From Pseudomonas sp. CBZ-4 (GTDB taxonomy: Bacteria > Pseudomonadota > Gammaproteobacteria > Pseudomonadales > Pseudomonadaceae), in NCBI RefSeq assembly GCF_000346755.1, contig NZ_ANNV01000154.1:48844-112843 (forward strand): a stretch of DNA of 64,000 nucleotides, given 5' to 3'. A program made the position numbers and the translations under genes. Of the stretch, positions 1-8,047 are shown piece after piece. Position 1 is the stretch's first letter, and each line of letters begins with the position of its first letter. The notes beneath the pieces are model-generated. The model ran no database searches, was not told the origin of the DNA, and saw only the letters and a list, made by a program, of their open reading frames with translations.

Positions 1-342
1 CGTCAACACCGGTTTATACGACTCCGGGTATTTGACGATGGCATACAAGATCCCGCTGTCCGTCCACAGCCCGGCTTCCCGCACATACCAGCCGCCGACA
101 TTTGACGGGATGGTGACCTCAGCCATCAGCCAGTTGGCGTTTTTTTCATCTTGAAACAGCGCGTTCAACGGCCCGCGCCAGACTTCGCGTTTCAGCGCTT
201 TTGCGCTGGCATCAGGGTTATAGACAGCGCCGTTGCCGTCGCCGACGGAGATCTGCGCCAGTTTGATCGGCACGCCAGCAGCCTTGCAGGCGGTTTCGTA
301 GGCGATCCCCGCGTTGGTGAGCAGGGTGTAATAGTCAGCCAT
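1..342 (-). CDS. Tailocin tail fibre protein, N-terminal part (truncated by window edge)
   Basis: Starts at the ATG at 342 (MADYYTLLTNAG) and runs off the left edge, so only about 114 residues are visible. The N-terminus has the look of the phage tail-collar/DUF3751 fibre family, whose conserved start docks on the gpI baseplate protein while the missing C-terminus would bind the target cell surface and set killing spectrum. It directly follows gpI: the gpI stop codon abuts this start. This is the usual place of the fibre gene in R-pyocin clusters. The host-range part and any fibre chaperone lie outside the window. Confidence 0.85.
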   Translation of the reverse strand, partial: MADYYTLLTNAGIAYETACKAAGVPIKLAQISVGDGNGAVYNPDASAKALKREVWRGPLNALFQDEKNANWLMAEVTIPSNVGGWYVREAGLWTDSGILYAIVKYPESYKPVLT

Positions 343-972
343 TTAGTGCTCCTGTGGATAAAGGGTGGTGGTTTCGACGGTGTAGAGCCCGGCCGCCAGA
401 CAGGCGCGGCCCGTGGCCTCAACGCCGGCCAGCACGTTTGGATAGATCGTGGTGAGTTCGCCGCACAGCGTGGCACCGCCGATGCTGTGGCGACCCGAAG
501 CGCTCAAACCGATAGAGACCGAGAAGATGTCGCGCTCACTTTTGGCATCGGCCAAGCGTCGATCGAGTCGCAGGTCAGTGGCTTCGCTGTAGGGCAATTC
601 GGTCCAGACTCGGACGGCAAAGCTGTAGGGCACACCTCGCGGTTTCTGCTCGTACCAGGCACGCACTTCGGGGCGTAGTCGCAGGCCTTTGACGGCGTTT
701 TCCAGGGCTTGGCGAGTGCCGGCCTGGCGAGCGGTGGGCCAGGCGAGTTTGACGGTCAGGCGCTTTTCCGCCTCGGGGGCGGTGGTGCTCCATTCGTTCA
801 CCGCACGGTCCGCTGCCAAGTAGGGCAAAAACGCCGCCGGTGTACGATCCGGGTCCATCAGTTGGGGAAACGGCGGCGTGACCCGTTCCAGCAAGTAGCC
901 GAAGCCCAGGTCCAAGGCCTTTTCCAGTGGTGAACTGTTGGCGGGCAACAGGCTCGTCTTGGGCTCACTCAT
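343..972 (-). CDS. Phage tail protein I (gpI), baseplate
   Basis: A 209-residue P2 gpI-type baseplate protein. In contractile tails gpI sits at the baseplate periphery with gpJ and links it to the tail fibres. The start (MSEPKTSLLPANSSPLEKAL) followed by a PFPQLMDPDRTPAAFLPYLA stretch is typical of this family. Its first bases overlap the end of gpJ by four (ATGA), and the fibre gene begins right after its stop, so it is translationally coupled on both sides. Length is normal for R-pyocin-like gpI. Confidence 0.9.
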   Translation of the reverse strand: MSEPKTSLLPANSSPLEKALDLGFGYLLERVTPPFPQLMDPDRTPAAFLPYLAADRAVNEWSTTAPEAEKRLTVKLAWPTARQAGTRQALENAVKGLRLRPEVRAWYEQKPRGVPYSFAVRVWTELPYSEATDLRLDRRLADAKSERDIFSVSIGLSASGRHSIGGATLCGELTTIYPNVLAGVEATGRACLAAGLYTVETTTLYPQEH

Positions 973-1964
973 AGCGTGCGCACCTCCACCTCGACACCCG
1001 TGCAGTACGGGGCCTGGAACGCCGAACTGATGATCGGCGCCAGCGGTTCAAGGATCTGCAGTTGCGCAGCGCCGGCGCTGTGGATGGCGTAGTCGATCCA
1101 GCTAGGATCGACCCGACCTTCCAGGCGATGACAGGAATCGGCGTAGGTTTGCAGCAGCTGTTGCGCGGCAACCTGGGTCAACCCCGAATCGGGGCCCGCG
1201 TTGATCTTGGCGACCACACGGATCTTGTAGCGTTGGATCTGCGCGCCCTGGACCGTAACCAGATCGGTTTCCGGCCGTACATCGGGCCGTGCGAAATGTC
1301 GCCGCACGCCGTCAAGCAAATCGGCGGAGGCGCTGCCATCGCCGTCCCGGGAGAGCACGGTGACCATCACCTCGCCAGGCGCGGTACGCCGACCGTTGCC
1401 ATCCTTGATCCGCGCGGCATAGCCGTCTGGCTTGAAGGTGTAGCTGACCGTCACCACGCCCGGCGCGGCGCTTTGTACCTTGACCGCTGGCCGTTCGCCC
1501 AACGTAAACACTTCGCGGCGATATTGCATGCGCGAGCCCGCCGCTGGGGCGTGGGGAGCCAGGTAATAGCGCAGGCGAGCGTCATCGTCGCTTTCCAGCG
1601 TCGGCGGCACAGGCGGGAAAGCCGCCGGGTCACCGGGGTCGAGCACCTGGCGCTCCAGGCCCATGTCCGCGAGGCGCGCATCCAGGTTGCTGCCGGTGGC
1701 CCACCACGCCAGCATCTGCTTGATGCGCGCATTGTATTGGCGTTCGTGGGTTTGCAGGCGTACGCAAAACGCTTCCAGGGCCAGGGTCAGCAGCTCGCTT
1801 TCATTGTCGAGGCTGAGTTGGAGCTTGGCCGCGCTCTGCGGCGCGCGGGTGGCCACATAGTCGACGACGAACGCCTTGAATTCAGCCAGCAACGGCTCGA
1901 ACGCATCGACCGCGATAATCGCCGGTTCCGCCAGTTGGTTCTGGCCAGGGATCAGCATGCTCAT
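969..1964 (-). CDS. Baseplate J-like protein (gpJ)
   Basis: A 331-residue member of the phage baseplate J family, which forms the wedge of the contractile-tail baseplate with gpW/gp25 and gpI. The central part (about residues 120-250, with the RMQYRREVFTLGERPAVKVQ and VTVSYTFKPDGY stretches) fits the J family. It overlaps gpW by four bases upstream and gpI by four bases downstream, as expected for a tightly packed structural operon. The order gpV-gpW-gpJ-gpI-fibre matches P2 and R-type pyocins. Confidence 0.9.
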   Translation of the reverse strand: MSMLIPGQNQLAEPAIIAVDAFEPLLAEFKAFVVDYVATRAPQSAAKLQLSLDNESELLTLALEAFCVRLQTHERQYNARIKQMLAWWATGSNLDARLADMGLERQVLDPGDPAAFPPVPPTLESDDDARLRYYLAPHAPAAGSRMQYRREVFTLGERPAVKVQSAAPGVVTVSYTFKPDGYAARIKDGNGRRTAPGEVMVTVLSRDGDGSASADLLDGVRRHFARPDVRPETDLVTVQGAQIQRYKIRVVAKINAGPDSGLTQVAAQQLLQTYADSCHRLEGRVDPSWIDYAIHSAGAAQLQILEPLAPIISSAFQAPYCTGVEVEVRTL

Positions 1965-2293
1965 GTGACGACCTCGAAGGATTGTTGGCGGTTTTTCCAG
2001 GTGCCGGCAAAACGCAGTAACAAGCCGGCGCCCTGGCGGGTCGCGACGATGACCTGGGGTTGAAAGTCGGTGATGCCGTTCTGCGCGTTGTAGAACGCGT
2101 CGGCGGCGTGGCTCTGGGCGAGGATCAACAGGTCGTCGCCGAGGTTCTGGCCGAGCAATTGCGGGATCTTCGAGCCGTACAACGGGCGCTTCTGGCGAGT
2201 GCCCACGGGGGTGGTCAGCGCTCGGGTGGCACGCTGGACGAATTGCAGCCAGTCGTCGACCGCTGCCCCGCTGTTCCTATCGATTCCGATCAT
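1961..2293 (-). CDS. GPW/gp25 family baseplate protein (gpW)
   Basis: A 110-residue homologue of P2 gpW / T4 gp25, the lysozyme-fold baseplate wedge protein that nucleates sheath polymerisation. It starts MIGIDRNSGAAVDDWLQFVQ and carries the family LTTPVGTRQKRPLYGS-type segment near residues 29-44 (seen here as TRALTTPVGTRQKRPLYGSK). It lies nine bases downstream of gpV and overlaps gpJ by four bases. Confidence 0.9.
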   Translation of the reverse strand: MIGIDRNSGAAVDDWLQFVQRATRALTTPVGTRQKRPLYGSKIPQLLGQNLGDDLLILAQSHAADAFYNAQNGITDFQPQVIVATRQGAGLLLRFAGTWKNRQQSFEVVT

Positions 2294-2302
2294 GGAAAAT
2301 CC

Positions 2303-2914
2303 TTATGCGCTGCTGATCACGCGGCCGTGGTGGTCCACCACCGGGCCGCTCAAATGCACGCCGGCGGCATCCAGCAGCAAGCCGCTGGCGCCGAGTTGCA
2401 GGGTGATGCTGTCTTGGGTCAGCGTCAGCGTGGCGGCGCCGACAGTCACGTTCAGCTGTTCACGGGAACCGCTGACGGTGGTCGGCCCGTTGCTCCAATT
2501 GAACGTATGGCTGGCATCGTCATAGTCGCTTTGGGTGCCGTCCTGATACCGACGCCGGGTCAGCGAGGCCACGCCGGACACCGGCGGAAACAGGCTACTG
2601 TTGAGGCCGAACAAGGCCACGGATTGTGCTCCGCCTTCGCCACCGCCGTAGTTGAGCAACAGGCACTGCTCACCCACCGAGGGAATGCGGGTTTCAGTCT
2701 GCGAACCGGCGCTGGGGTTGAAAAAACGGATGGCCGGGCTGAACAAATCGCCATGACTGACCTTGCAGGTGTTGCTGGCGGCGTCGACCTCCTGGCACAC
2801 GCCAATCCGGCAGAAGCTTTCCGCACGTCGGTAGAGGTCTTCGAGCTGGGCTTCCATGTCCACCAGGCGCTCGACAATCGGCCCGAGTTGCATGCGCAGC
2901 AATGCGTCGAACAT
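2303..2914 (-). CDS. Phage baseplate assembly protein V (gpV), central spike
   Basis: A 203-residue gpV-type spike protein. The family forms a trimeric central hub and needle that pierces the outer membrane when the tail contracts. An OB-fold-like N-terminal half (about residues 40-110) is followed by a beta-rich C-terminal half with regular alternating residues (TVGAATLTLTQDSITLQLGA), the usual triple beta-helix pattern. The C-terminus is His-rich (VDHHGRV), which could bind metal at the spike tip as in P2; that last point is inference. It starts three bases after the preceding tail gene. Confidence 0.9.
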   Translation of the reverse strand: MFDALLRMQLGPIVERLVDMEAQLEDLYRRAESFCRIGVCQEVDAASNTCKVSHGDLFSPAIRFFNPSAGSQTETRIPSVGEQCLLLNYGGGEGGAQSVALFGLNSSLFPPVSGVASLTRRRYQDGTQSDYDDASHTFNWSNGPTTVSGSREQLNVTVGAATLTLTQDSITLQLGASGLLLDAAGVHLSGPVVDHHGRVISSA

Positions 2915-2917
2915 GGA

Positions 2918-3433
2918 CTACTCCTGAAGTGGACGATATTGATCCGGGTCGTTGATGTCGGAGACTTCCCAGGTGCGGGCAAATAACGGTTTGCCGGTGG
3001 GATCTTCGAGGAGGCGCGGGCCGAGGTAGAGGGTTTGGCTGAAGGACACGGTCCAGGTGTCGTAGTCCGTTTCCGTGCCGGTTGGCACGGAAGGGGCCGC
3101 GACGATAGCGACCGGTAAATCGCACTGATCCGGCGGCAGGCCCCAGCGGTTGTCGAGGGCCAGGTCCATCAGCTGGCTGGCCAGGTCGCAGGCATCAAAC
3201 GCTGCGGCCCCGCTGGCGACAGTGACCTTGAGTGAAACCGCCAGCACATGCGCCTTGCGCCCCTCAAGGGAGCGCACGCCAGGGCCATTGCGCTCCATGC
3301 TGATCAGCACGCCGGTCATGTCGCCGGCGGCGCTGAAGTCCTGGTGATTACCTACACGCAATTGTGGGAAAGCGCTCTTCAGCGCGTCCTCAATCGCCAT
3401 GGGCAGTTGGGAGGTTTTTTCGATAGAGGTCAT
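2918..3433 (-). CDS. Conserved tailocin protein between holin and gpV
   Basis: A 171-residue protein with no function I can assign from sequence. By position it corresponds to the uncharacterised gene between holin and gpV in R2-pyocin clusters (PA0615 position). It begins MTSIEKTSQLPMAIEDALKS, has no signal peptide or membrane segment, and has a beta-rich C-terminal half ending in TWTVSFSQTLYLGPRLLE. Phage tail-completion or connector proteins have this kind of build, but that is only an analogy. The ATG at 3433 is 21 bases after the holin stop. Confidence 0.75.
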   Translation of the reverse strand: MTSIEKTSQLPMAIEDALKSAFPQLRVGNHQDFSAAGDMTGVLISMERNGPGVRSLEGRKAHVLAVSLKVTVASGAAAFDACDLASQLMDLALDNRWGLPPDQCDLPVAIVAAPSVPTGTETDYDTWTVSFSQTLYLGPRLLEDPTGKPLFARTWEVSDINDPDQYRPLQE

Positions 3434-3454
3434 CTTGTTGCGTCCTTGCAGCGG

Positions 3455-3784
3455 TTACTGCTGATCCGGGCGGTTGACGCCGATACGCTTGGCCGCCCAA
3501 CGTTCATAAAGGCCGATGGCCACGTCTGCGCCGGCCATCGCGGTCAGGCACCCCAGTGCGGCGGCGGTCCAGACCGACAGGCCGGCGGCGTACAACAGCA
3601 TCACGGCCGAGACCCCGCAGACCATGCACGCCCCAGACCGCAAGGCCAGGCGGCGTACCAGCGACCAGCCCCGGGCGCCCTCCTTGTCGGCGCGCCACAT
3701 TTCACCGCTGACCCCGCCGATCAGGGCCAGTACGATCACCAGCCAGATCGGCATTTCCGCTAACGCTTGCTGCTCGTTTGTCAT
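3455..3784 (-). CDS. Holin (phage lysis)
   Basis: A 109-residue small membrane protein. Starting at the ATG at 3784 gives MTNEQQALAEMPIWLVIVLA, and GGAGG lies just upstream. Hydrophobic segments at about residues 11-27, 44-64 and 66-82 suggest two or three membrane helices, and the tail is charged (RWAAKRIGVNRPDQQ). Family and position fit the holin that permeabilises the inner membrane so that the endolysin can release the tail particles. The longer in-frame upstream extension is rejected because it lacks a ribosome site. The start overlaps the stop of a small upstream ORF by four bases. Confidence 0.85.
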   Translation of the reverse strand: MTNEQQALAEMPIWLVIVLALIGGVSGEMWRADKEGARGWSLVRRLALRSGACMVCGVSAVMLLYAAGLSVWTAAALGCLTAMAGADVAIGLYERWAAKRIGVNRPDQQ

Positions 3785-4044
3785 GTCACGCCTCCTGGCT
3801 GAGCAATGCCGGCACAGTGCCGGGGTTTGGATACTTCCGTGTGTCGGTTGGCATTCCAAAAAGCCCGGCTGCCCAGGCTTTTCAGTAATGCGTCCCGCGA
3901 ACTGTCGGCGCTACTGGCGCGGTACGGTTCTTCCCTCGATGTTTTTCCGACCACGATCCCTGTCCGCCGGATAACTGCTTCTGGTGCTTTACGCTGCACA
4001 CCCGGGTCAGTTGCCAACCCTCTGAACCGTTGAGGCCGGTTCAT
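3781..4044 (-). CDS. Possible small leader ORF coupled to holin (87 aa)
   Basis: An 87-codon ORF (MNRPQRFRGLATDPG...) that lies in the tailocin leader and ends with ATGA overlapping the holin start. It is basic, rich in Arg and Ser, and shows no domain I recognise. The four-base overlap argues for translational coupling, but the ribosome site is weak (CAGG seven bases upstream) and there is no homology evidence. It may be a chance ORF that merely shares the holin's SD region. Confidence 0.3.
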   Translation of the reverse strand: MNRPQRFRGLATDPGVQRKAPEAVIRRTGIVVGKTSREEPYRASSADSSRDALLKSLGSRAFWNANRHTEVSKPRHCAGIAQPGGVT

Positions 4045-4072
4045 CGCTGCCTGTTCTTGTCATGCGGTGTAA

Positions 4073-4177
4073 CTAAAGAGCGTCGGCATCCTTGCCGGTG
4101 TTGCCTGGCGTCCTTGCCATCGCTGTGATGGCTTCCATGCCGATGTTGCGTGCCTTCCTTGTCTTCCTTGGCAGCAT
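4073..4177 (-). CDS. Possible leader peptide in tailocin 5' region (34 aa)
   Basis: A 34-codon ORF starting MLPRKTRKARNIGMEAITAM and ending KDADAL. It has a strong GGAGG eight bases before its ATG and begins about 36 bases after the predicted tailocin transcription start. The segment is made of short purine-rich repeats of CAAGGA type, so the GGAGG could also be part of that low-complexity run. Its role, if any, is unknown; regulated leader translation would be one option. Confidence 0.3.
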   Translation of the reverse strand: MLPRKTRKARNIGMEAITAMARTPGNTGKDADAL

Positions 4178-4219
4178 CCTTGCTGCCTCCACCAGGCCTT
4201 CTTGGCTGGCTTGAGATGG

Positions 4220-4262
4220 AGAATATGCATGTATGGATATACAGTCAATGCATTAACGCATT
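4220..4262 (-). promoter_or_regulatory. Predicted tailocin structural promoter with LexA-like box and palindrome
   Basis: On the minus strand TTGACT (4248-4243) and TATTCT (4225-4220) are separated by 17 bases, a good sigma-70 promoter pointing into the leader and holin. The spacer overlaps CTGTATATCCATACAT (4244-4229), which differs from a pseudomonad LexA box CTG-N10-CAG mainly in its last base. A second palindrome, AATGCATTAACGCATT (4247-4262), overlaps the -35 element. Either site could be the operator that keeps the tail genes silent until DNA damage. Confidence 0.55.
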
Positions 4263-4335
4263 TATTTGTAGAGATTAATGCCCTATCGCATAAGAACCCT
4301 TGCGGGCACTGGGCCTGCCTGCTTTTTGCCAGGCG

Positions 4336-4363
4336 AAAAAAAACCCGCGCATTGGCGGGTTTT
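4336..4363 (-). terminator. Intrinsic terminator after the tailocin repressor gene
   Basis: On the minus strand an AACCCGC / GCGGGTT hairpin is followed by eight U residues, 17 bases after the repressor stop codon. It separates repressor transcription from the tail-gene promoter further downstream. Confidence 0.8.
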
Positions 4364-4379
4364 GTCTTACCTAAGGTGG

Positions 4380-5114
4380 TTAGCGGGCGTACATGCCCCA
4401 CCAGAACACATGGCCGAGGATGCTGATCTGCTCATCCTGGATGTCCTGGAAACTGTAGTCCTCGTCCGGGTGCTCATCACGATTGAAACTGCGCAGGCGA
4501 ATCCCGGAAGGCAGGCGATAGAGCTGTTTCACCCGCAGTTGGCCGTTGTGATTGATCGCGTACAAATCACCATCGACGATATCGCCAATCCCGCTCTTGC
4601 CCGCATTGACCCCAACCGTCGCCCCATCACGCAGCACGGGCAGCATGCTGTTGCCACGCACGGTCACGCACTTGGCCTGGTCAAACTGCACACCGTTATG
4701 CCGCAGACTGCGCTTGCCAAAGCGCAGGCTGGCCTTTTCACTTTCCTCGATGACGAATCTTCCTGATCCAGCAGCCAATTCAACCTCGCGCAGAAAAGGG
4801 ATCGACACCTCGTCATCATTCACGGGGGTGTCATCGTCCCACAGGCTGATGTCCTTGAGTTCCGAATGGGTCGGGTCACGCAGGTCTTCGCGCAAGGCGC
4901 CGATGGCTACGCGTCCGCGCAGTTGGTCGGTGCTGACGCGAAAGTACTCGGCGATGCGGGAGATGTGCTTGTCCGAGGGGTCGACAATCTTGCCGTTGAG
5001 GATCCGGGACAGCGTGGATTGAGGCACGCCGGTGCGCCGGTGAAGCTCCATGGGGGAGATCCGGTCGCGGTCCAGCAGTTCTCGTAAGACGATAGAAACA
5101 TTGCGTTTTTGCAT
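4380..5114 (-). CDS. LexA-like self-cleaving phage repressor (PrtR/CI type)
   Basis: A 244-residue repressor from the ATG at 5114. The N-terminal helix-turn-helix (about residues 20-60, with MELHRRTGVPQSTLSRILNG) would bind operators. The C-terminal S24 peptidase domain has the catalytic pair Ser156 (RGNSM) and Lys196 (RVKQL) and an Ala115-Gly116 cleavage site (ELAAGSG). By analogy with PrtR and lambda CI, RecA filaments trigger autocleavage after DNA damage and the tailocin is induced. It lies between mutS and the tail genes, where mutS/cinA tailocins of this group keep their regulator. A TTG start at 5150 would add 12 residues but has no better ribosome site. Confidence 0.85.
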   Translation of the reverse strand: MQKRNVSIVLRELLDRDRISPMELHRRTGVPQSTLSRILNGKIVDPSDKHISRIAEYFRVSTDQLRGRVAIGALREDLRDPTHSELKDISLWDDDTPVNDDEVSIPFLREVELAAGSGRFVIEESEKASLRFGKRSLRHNGVQFDQAKCVTVRGNSMLPVLRDGATVGVNAGKSGIGDIVDGDLYAINHNGQLRVKQLYRLPSGIRLRSFNRDEHPDEDYSFQDIQDEQISILGHVFWWGMYAR

Positions 5115-5151
5115 AGCGCGGATAGTGACGGGAGTTTTTTGGGTTGGCAAA

Positions 5152-5183
5152 TGCTAATCCGCATATTTTTTGCATTCTTAGCA
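5152..5183. promoter_or_regulatory. Candidate repressor operator
   Basis: A perfect TGCTAA (5152-5157) / TTAGCA (5178-5183) inverted repeat flanks an AT-rich core that holds two further GCAT copies. It lies 38 bases upstream of the repressor ATG in the repressor-mutS intergenic region. GCATT/AATGC half-sites also occur in the palindrome at the tail-gene promoter, which would fit one regulator acting at both. This is inferred from symmetry and position only. Confidence 0.45.
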
Positions 5184-5312
5184 CCTGTATACCTATCCGC
5201 TTGCGACCTGCGAAGCCCCGACCTCGCGTGTTAACCTTGCCGCCATCGCAAAATCAGCAGGGCCAAGCGCCCCCTTTGCCCCACTCCTTTTAACGAATTT
5301 GCCTACTACCCA

Positions 5313-7904
5313 ATGAGTAAAAACACTTCCGACTTGTCCTCCCACACCCCGATGATGCAGCAGTACTGGCGCCTCAAGAACCAGCACCCTGATCAGTTGA
5401 TGTTCTATCGCATGGGCGACTTCTACGAGATCTTCTACGAAGACGCGAAGAAGGCCGCCAAGCTGCTGGACATCACTCTGACCGCCCGTGGGCAATCGGC
5501 CGGGCAGTCGATTCCGATGTGTGGGATTCCTTACCACTCGTTGGAAGGTTATCTGGTCAAGCTGGTGAAGCTGGGCGAGTCGGTGGTGATCTGTGAGCAG
5601 ATCGGCGACCCGGCCACCAGCAAGGGGCCGGTAGAACGCCAGGTGGTGCGCATCATTACGCCGGGGACGGTGAGTGATGAGGCGTTGCTGGATGAGCGTC
5701 GCGACAACCTGATTGCCGCGGTGCTGGGCGATGAGCGTTTGTTCGGCCTGTCGGTGCTGGACATCACCAGCGGCAATTTCACTGTGCTGGAGATCAAGGG
5801 TTGGGAAAACCTGCTGGCCGAGCTGGAACGTATCAACCCGGTGGAGTTGTTGATTCCGGACGATTGGCCAAAGGACCTGCCTGCGGAAAAACGTCGTGGG
5901 GCCAAGCGCCGTGCGCCGTGGGATTTTGAGCGTGACTCGGCGCTGAAAAGCCTGTGCCAACAGTTCTCCGTGCAGGACTTGAAGGGCTTTGGTTGCGAAA
6001 CCCTGACCCTGGCCATCGGCGCCGCCGGTTGCCTGCTCGGTTATGCCAAGGAAACCCAGCGCACCGCCCTGCCGCATTTGCGCGCCCTGCGCCATGAGCG
6101 CCTGGACGATACCGTGGTGCTGGATGGCGCCAGCCGGCGCAACCTGGAGCTGGACACCAACCTGTCCGGCGGGCGCGACAACACCCTGCAATCGGTCGTC
6201 GACCGTTGCCAGACCGCCATGGGCAGCCGCTTGCTGACCCGTTGGCTGAACCGTCCGCTACGGGACTTGAGCGTGCTGCAAGCGCGCCAGTCTTCTATTA
6301 CCTGCCTGCTGGACGGCTACCGCTTCGAGAAGCTGCAACCGCAGTTGAAGGAAATCGGCGATATCGAGCGCATCCTCGCGCGGATTGGCCTGCGCAATGC
6401 GCGGCCCCGCGACCTGGCGCGGCTGCGCGATGCCCTCGGCGTCCTGCCGCAACTGCAAGCGGCGATGACCGAACTGGACACGCCGCACCTGCAACAGTTG
6501 GCCGTGACCACCAGCACCTACCCGGAACTGGCGGCACTCCTGGAAAAAGCCATCATCGACAACCCGCCGGCGATTATCCGTGACGGTGGCGTGTTGAAGA
6601 CCGGTTACGACAGCGAGCTGGACGAACTGCAATCCCTCAGCGAAAACGCCGGGCAGTTCCTGATTGACCTGGAAGCCCGCGAAAAAGCCCGTACCGGCCT
6701 GGCCAACTTGAAAGTCGGCTACAACCGCGTACACGGCTACTTCATCGAATTGCCGAGCAAGCAGGCTGAGTCGGCGCCTATCGACTATCAACGCCGCCAG
6801 ACCCTCAAAGGTGCCGAGCGCTTTATCACGCCGGAGCTCAAGGAGTTCGAAGACAAGGCGCTGTCGGCCAAGAGCCGTGCGCTGGCGCGGGAAAAGATGC
6901 TGTATGAAGCCCTGCTCGAGGACCTCATCGGCCAACTGGCGCCGTTGCAAGACACCGCCGCCGCCCTGGCCGAGCTGGATGTACTGAGCAACCTCGCCGA
7001 GCGTGCGTTGAACCTTGACCTGAACTGCCCGCGTTTTGTCAGCGAGCCGTGCATGCGCATTGTGCAGGGCCGTCACCCGGTGGTGGAGCAAGTGCTGACG
7101 ACGCCGTTCGTCGCCAACGACCTGTCGCTGGACGATGACACCCGCATGCTGGTGATCACCGGTCCGAACATGGGCGGTAAATCCACCTACATGCGTCAGA
7201 CCGCGTTGATCGTGCTGCTGGCGCATATCGGCAGCTTTGTGCCGGCGGCCAGTTGCGAGCTGTCCCTGGTGGACCGGATTTTCACGCGGATCGGTTCCAG
7301 CGATGATCTGGCCGGCGGCCGTTCGACCTTTATGGTGGAAATGAGCGAAACCGCCAACATCCTGCACAACGCCACCGAGCGCAGCCTGGTGCTGATGGAC
7401 GAAGTCGGTCGCGGCACGAGCACTTTCGACGGCCTGTCCCTGGCCTGGGCGGCGGCCGAGCGTTTGGCGCACCTGCGTGCCTATACGCTGTTCGCTACCC
7501 ACTATTTCGAACTGACCGTGTTGCCGGAAAGCGAACCGCTGGTAGCCAACGTGCATCTCAATGCCACCGAGCACAACGAGCGCATCGTGTTCCTGCACCA
7601 TGTGCTGCCAGGGCCGGCCAGCCAGAGTTACGGCTTGGCGGTGGCGCAGTTGGCCGGCGTGCCGAACATCGTGATCAGCCGCGCCCGCGAGCACCTCAGC
7701 CGCCTGGAAACCACGGCATTGCCCCATGAAACCGTGGTCGCCAGCCCAGCCAAGGCCGCGAGCAAAAGTGCAGCACCTCACCAGAGCGATATGTTCGCCA
7801 CCCTGCCCCATCCGGTGCTGGAAGAGTTGGCAAAACTTGACCTGGATGACTTGACGCCGCGTAAAGCGCTCGAAATGTTATATGCACTGAAGGTTCGGAT
7901 ATAA
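5313..7904 (+). CDS. mutS: DNA mismatch repair protein MutS
   Basis: An 863-residue MutS, the ATPase that recognises base mismatches and recruits MutL. The mismatch-reading Phe-Tyr-Glu is at residues 37-39 (GDFYEIF), the Walker A GPNMGGKST is near residue 620, and the downstream ABC-type ATPase motifs are intact (STFMVEMSET, LVLMDEVGRGTSTFDGLSLAWA). A QSDMF segment near residue 823 resembles a beta-clamp-binding motif, and the C-terminal oligomerisation tail (LTPRKALEMLYALK) is present. Full length. The gene is transcribed away from the tailocin, for which it is the conserved boundary gene. Confidence 0.98.
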   Translation: MSKNTSDLSSHTPMMQQYWRLKNQHPDQLMFYRMGDFYEIFYEDAKKAAKLLDITLTARGQSAGQSIPMCGIPYHSLEGYLVKLVKLGESVVICEQIGDPATSKGPVERQVVRIITPGTVSDEALLDERRDNLIAAVLGDERLFGLSVLDITSGNFTVLEIKGWENLLAELERINPVELLIPDDWPKDLPAEKRRGAKRRAPWDFERDSALKSLCQQFSVQDLKGFGCETLTLAIGAAGCLLGYAKETQRTALPHLRALRHERLDDTVVLDGASRRNLELDTNLSGGRDNTLQSVVDRCQTAMGSRLLTRWLNRPLRDLSVLQARQSSITCLLDGYRFEKLQPQLKEIGDIERILARIGLRNARPRDLARLRDALGVLPQLQAAMTELDTPHLQQLAVTTSTYPELAALLEKAIIDNPPAIIRDGGVLKTGYDSELDELQSLSENAGQFLIDLEAREKARTGLANLKVGYNRVHGYFIELPSKQAESAPIDYQRRQTLKGAERFITPELKEFEDKALSAKSRALAREKMLYEALLEDLIGQLAPLQDTAAALAELDVLSNLAERALNLDLNCPRFVSEPCMRIVQGRHPVVEQVLTTPFVANDLSLDDDTRMLVITGPNMGGKSTYMRQTALIVLLAHIGSFVPAASCELSLVDRIFTRIGSSDDLAGGRSTFMVEMSETANILHNATERSLVLMDEVGRGTSTFDGLSLAWAAAERLAHLRAYTLFATHYFELTVLPESEPLVANVHLNATEHNERIVFLHHVLPGPASQSYGLAVAQLAGVPNIVISRAREHLSRLETTALPHETVVASPAKAASKSAAPHQSDMFATLPHPVLEELAKLDLDDLTPRKALEMLYALKVRI

Positions 7905-8047
7905 CGCTGACGCTTGCAAGCTGGTAGACTCTCGCGCGGTTTGGGATGCTGCGGGCTTTTTAGCCTGGCCTGCAGACTATCGCTCCCGAACCTCGCGAGC
8001 CCTGCCACAAAGGGTTTCGCTGCCGCCGCCTGAGGAGAGAATTAGAA

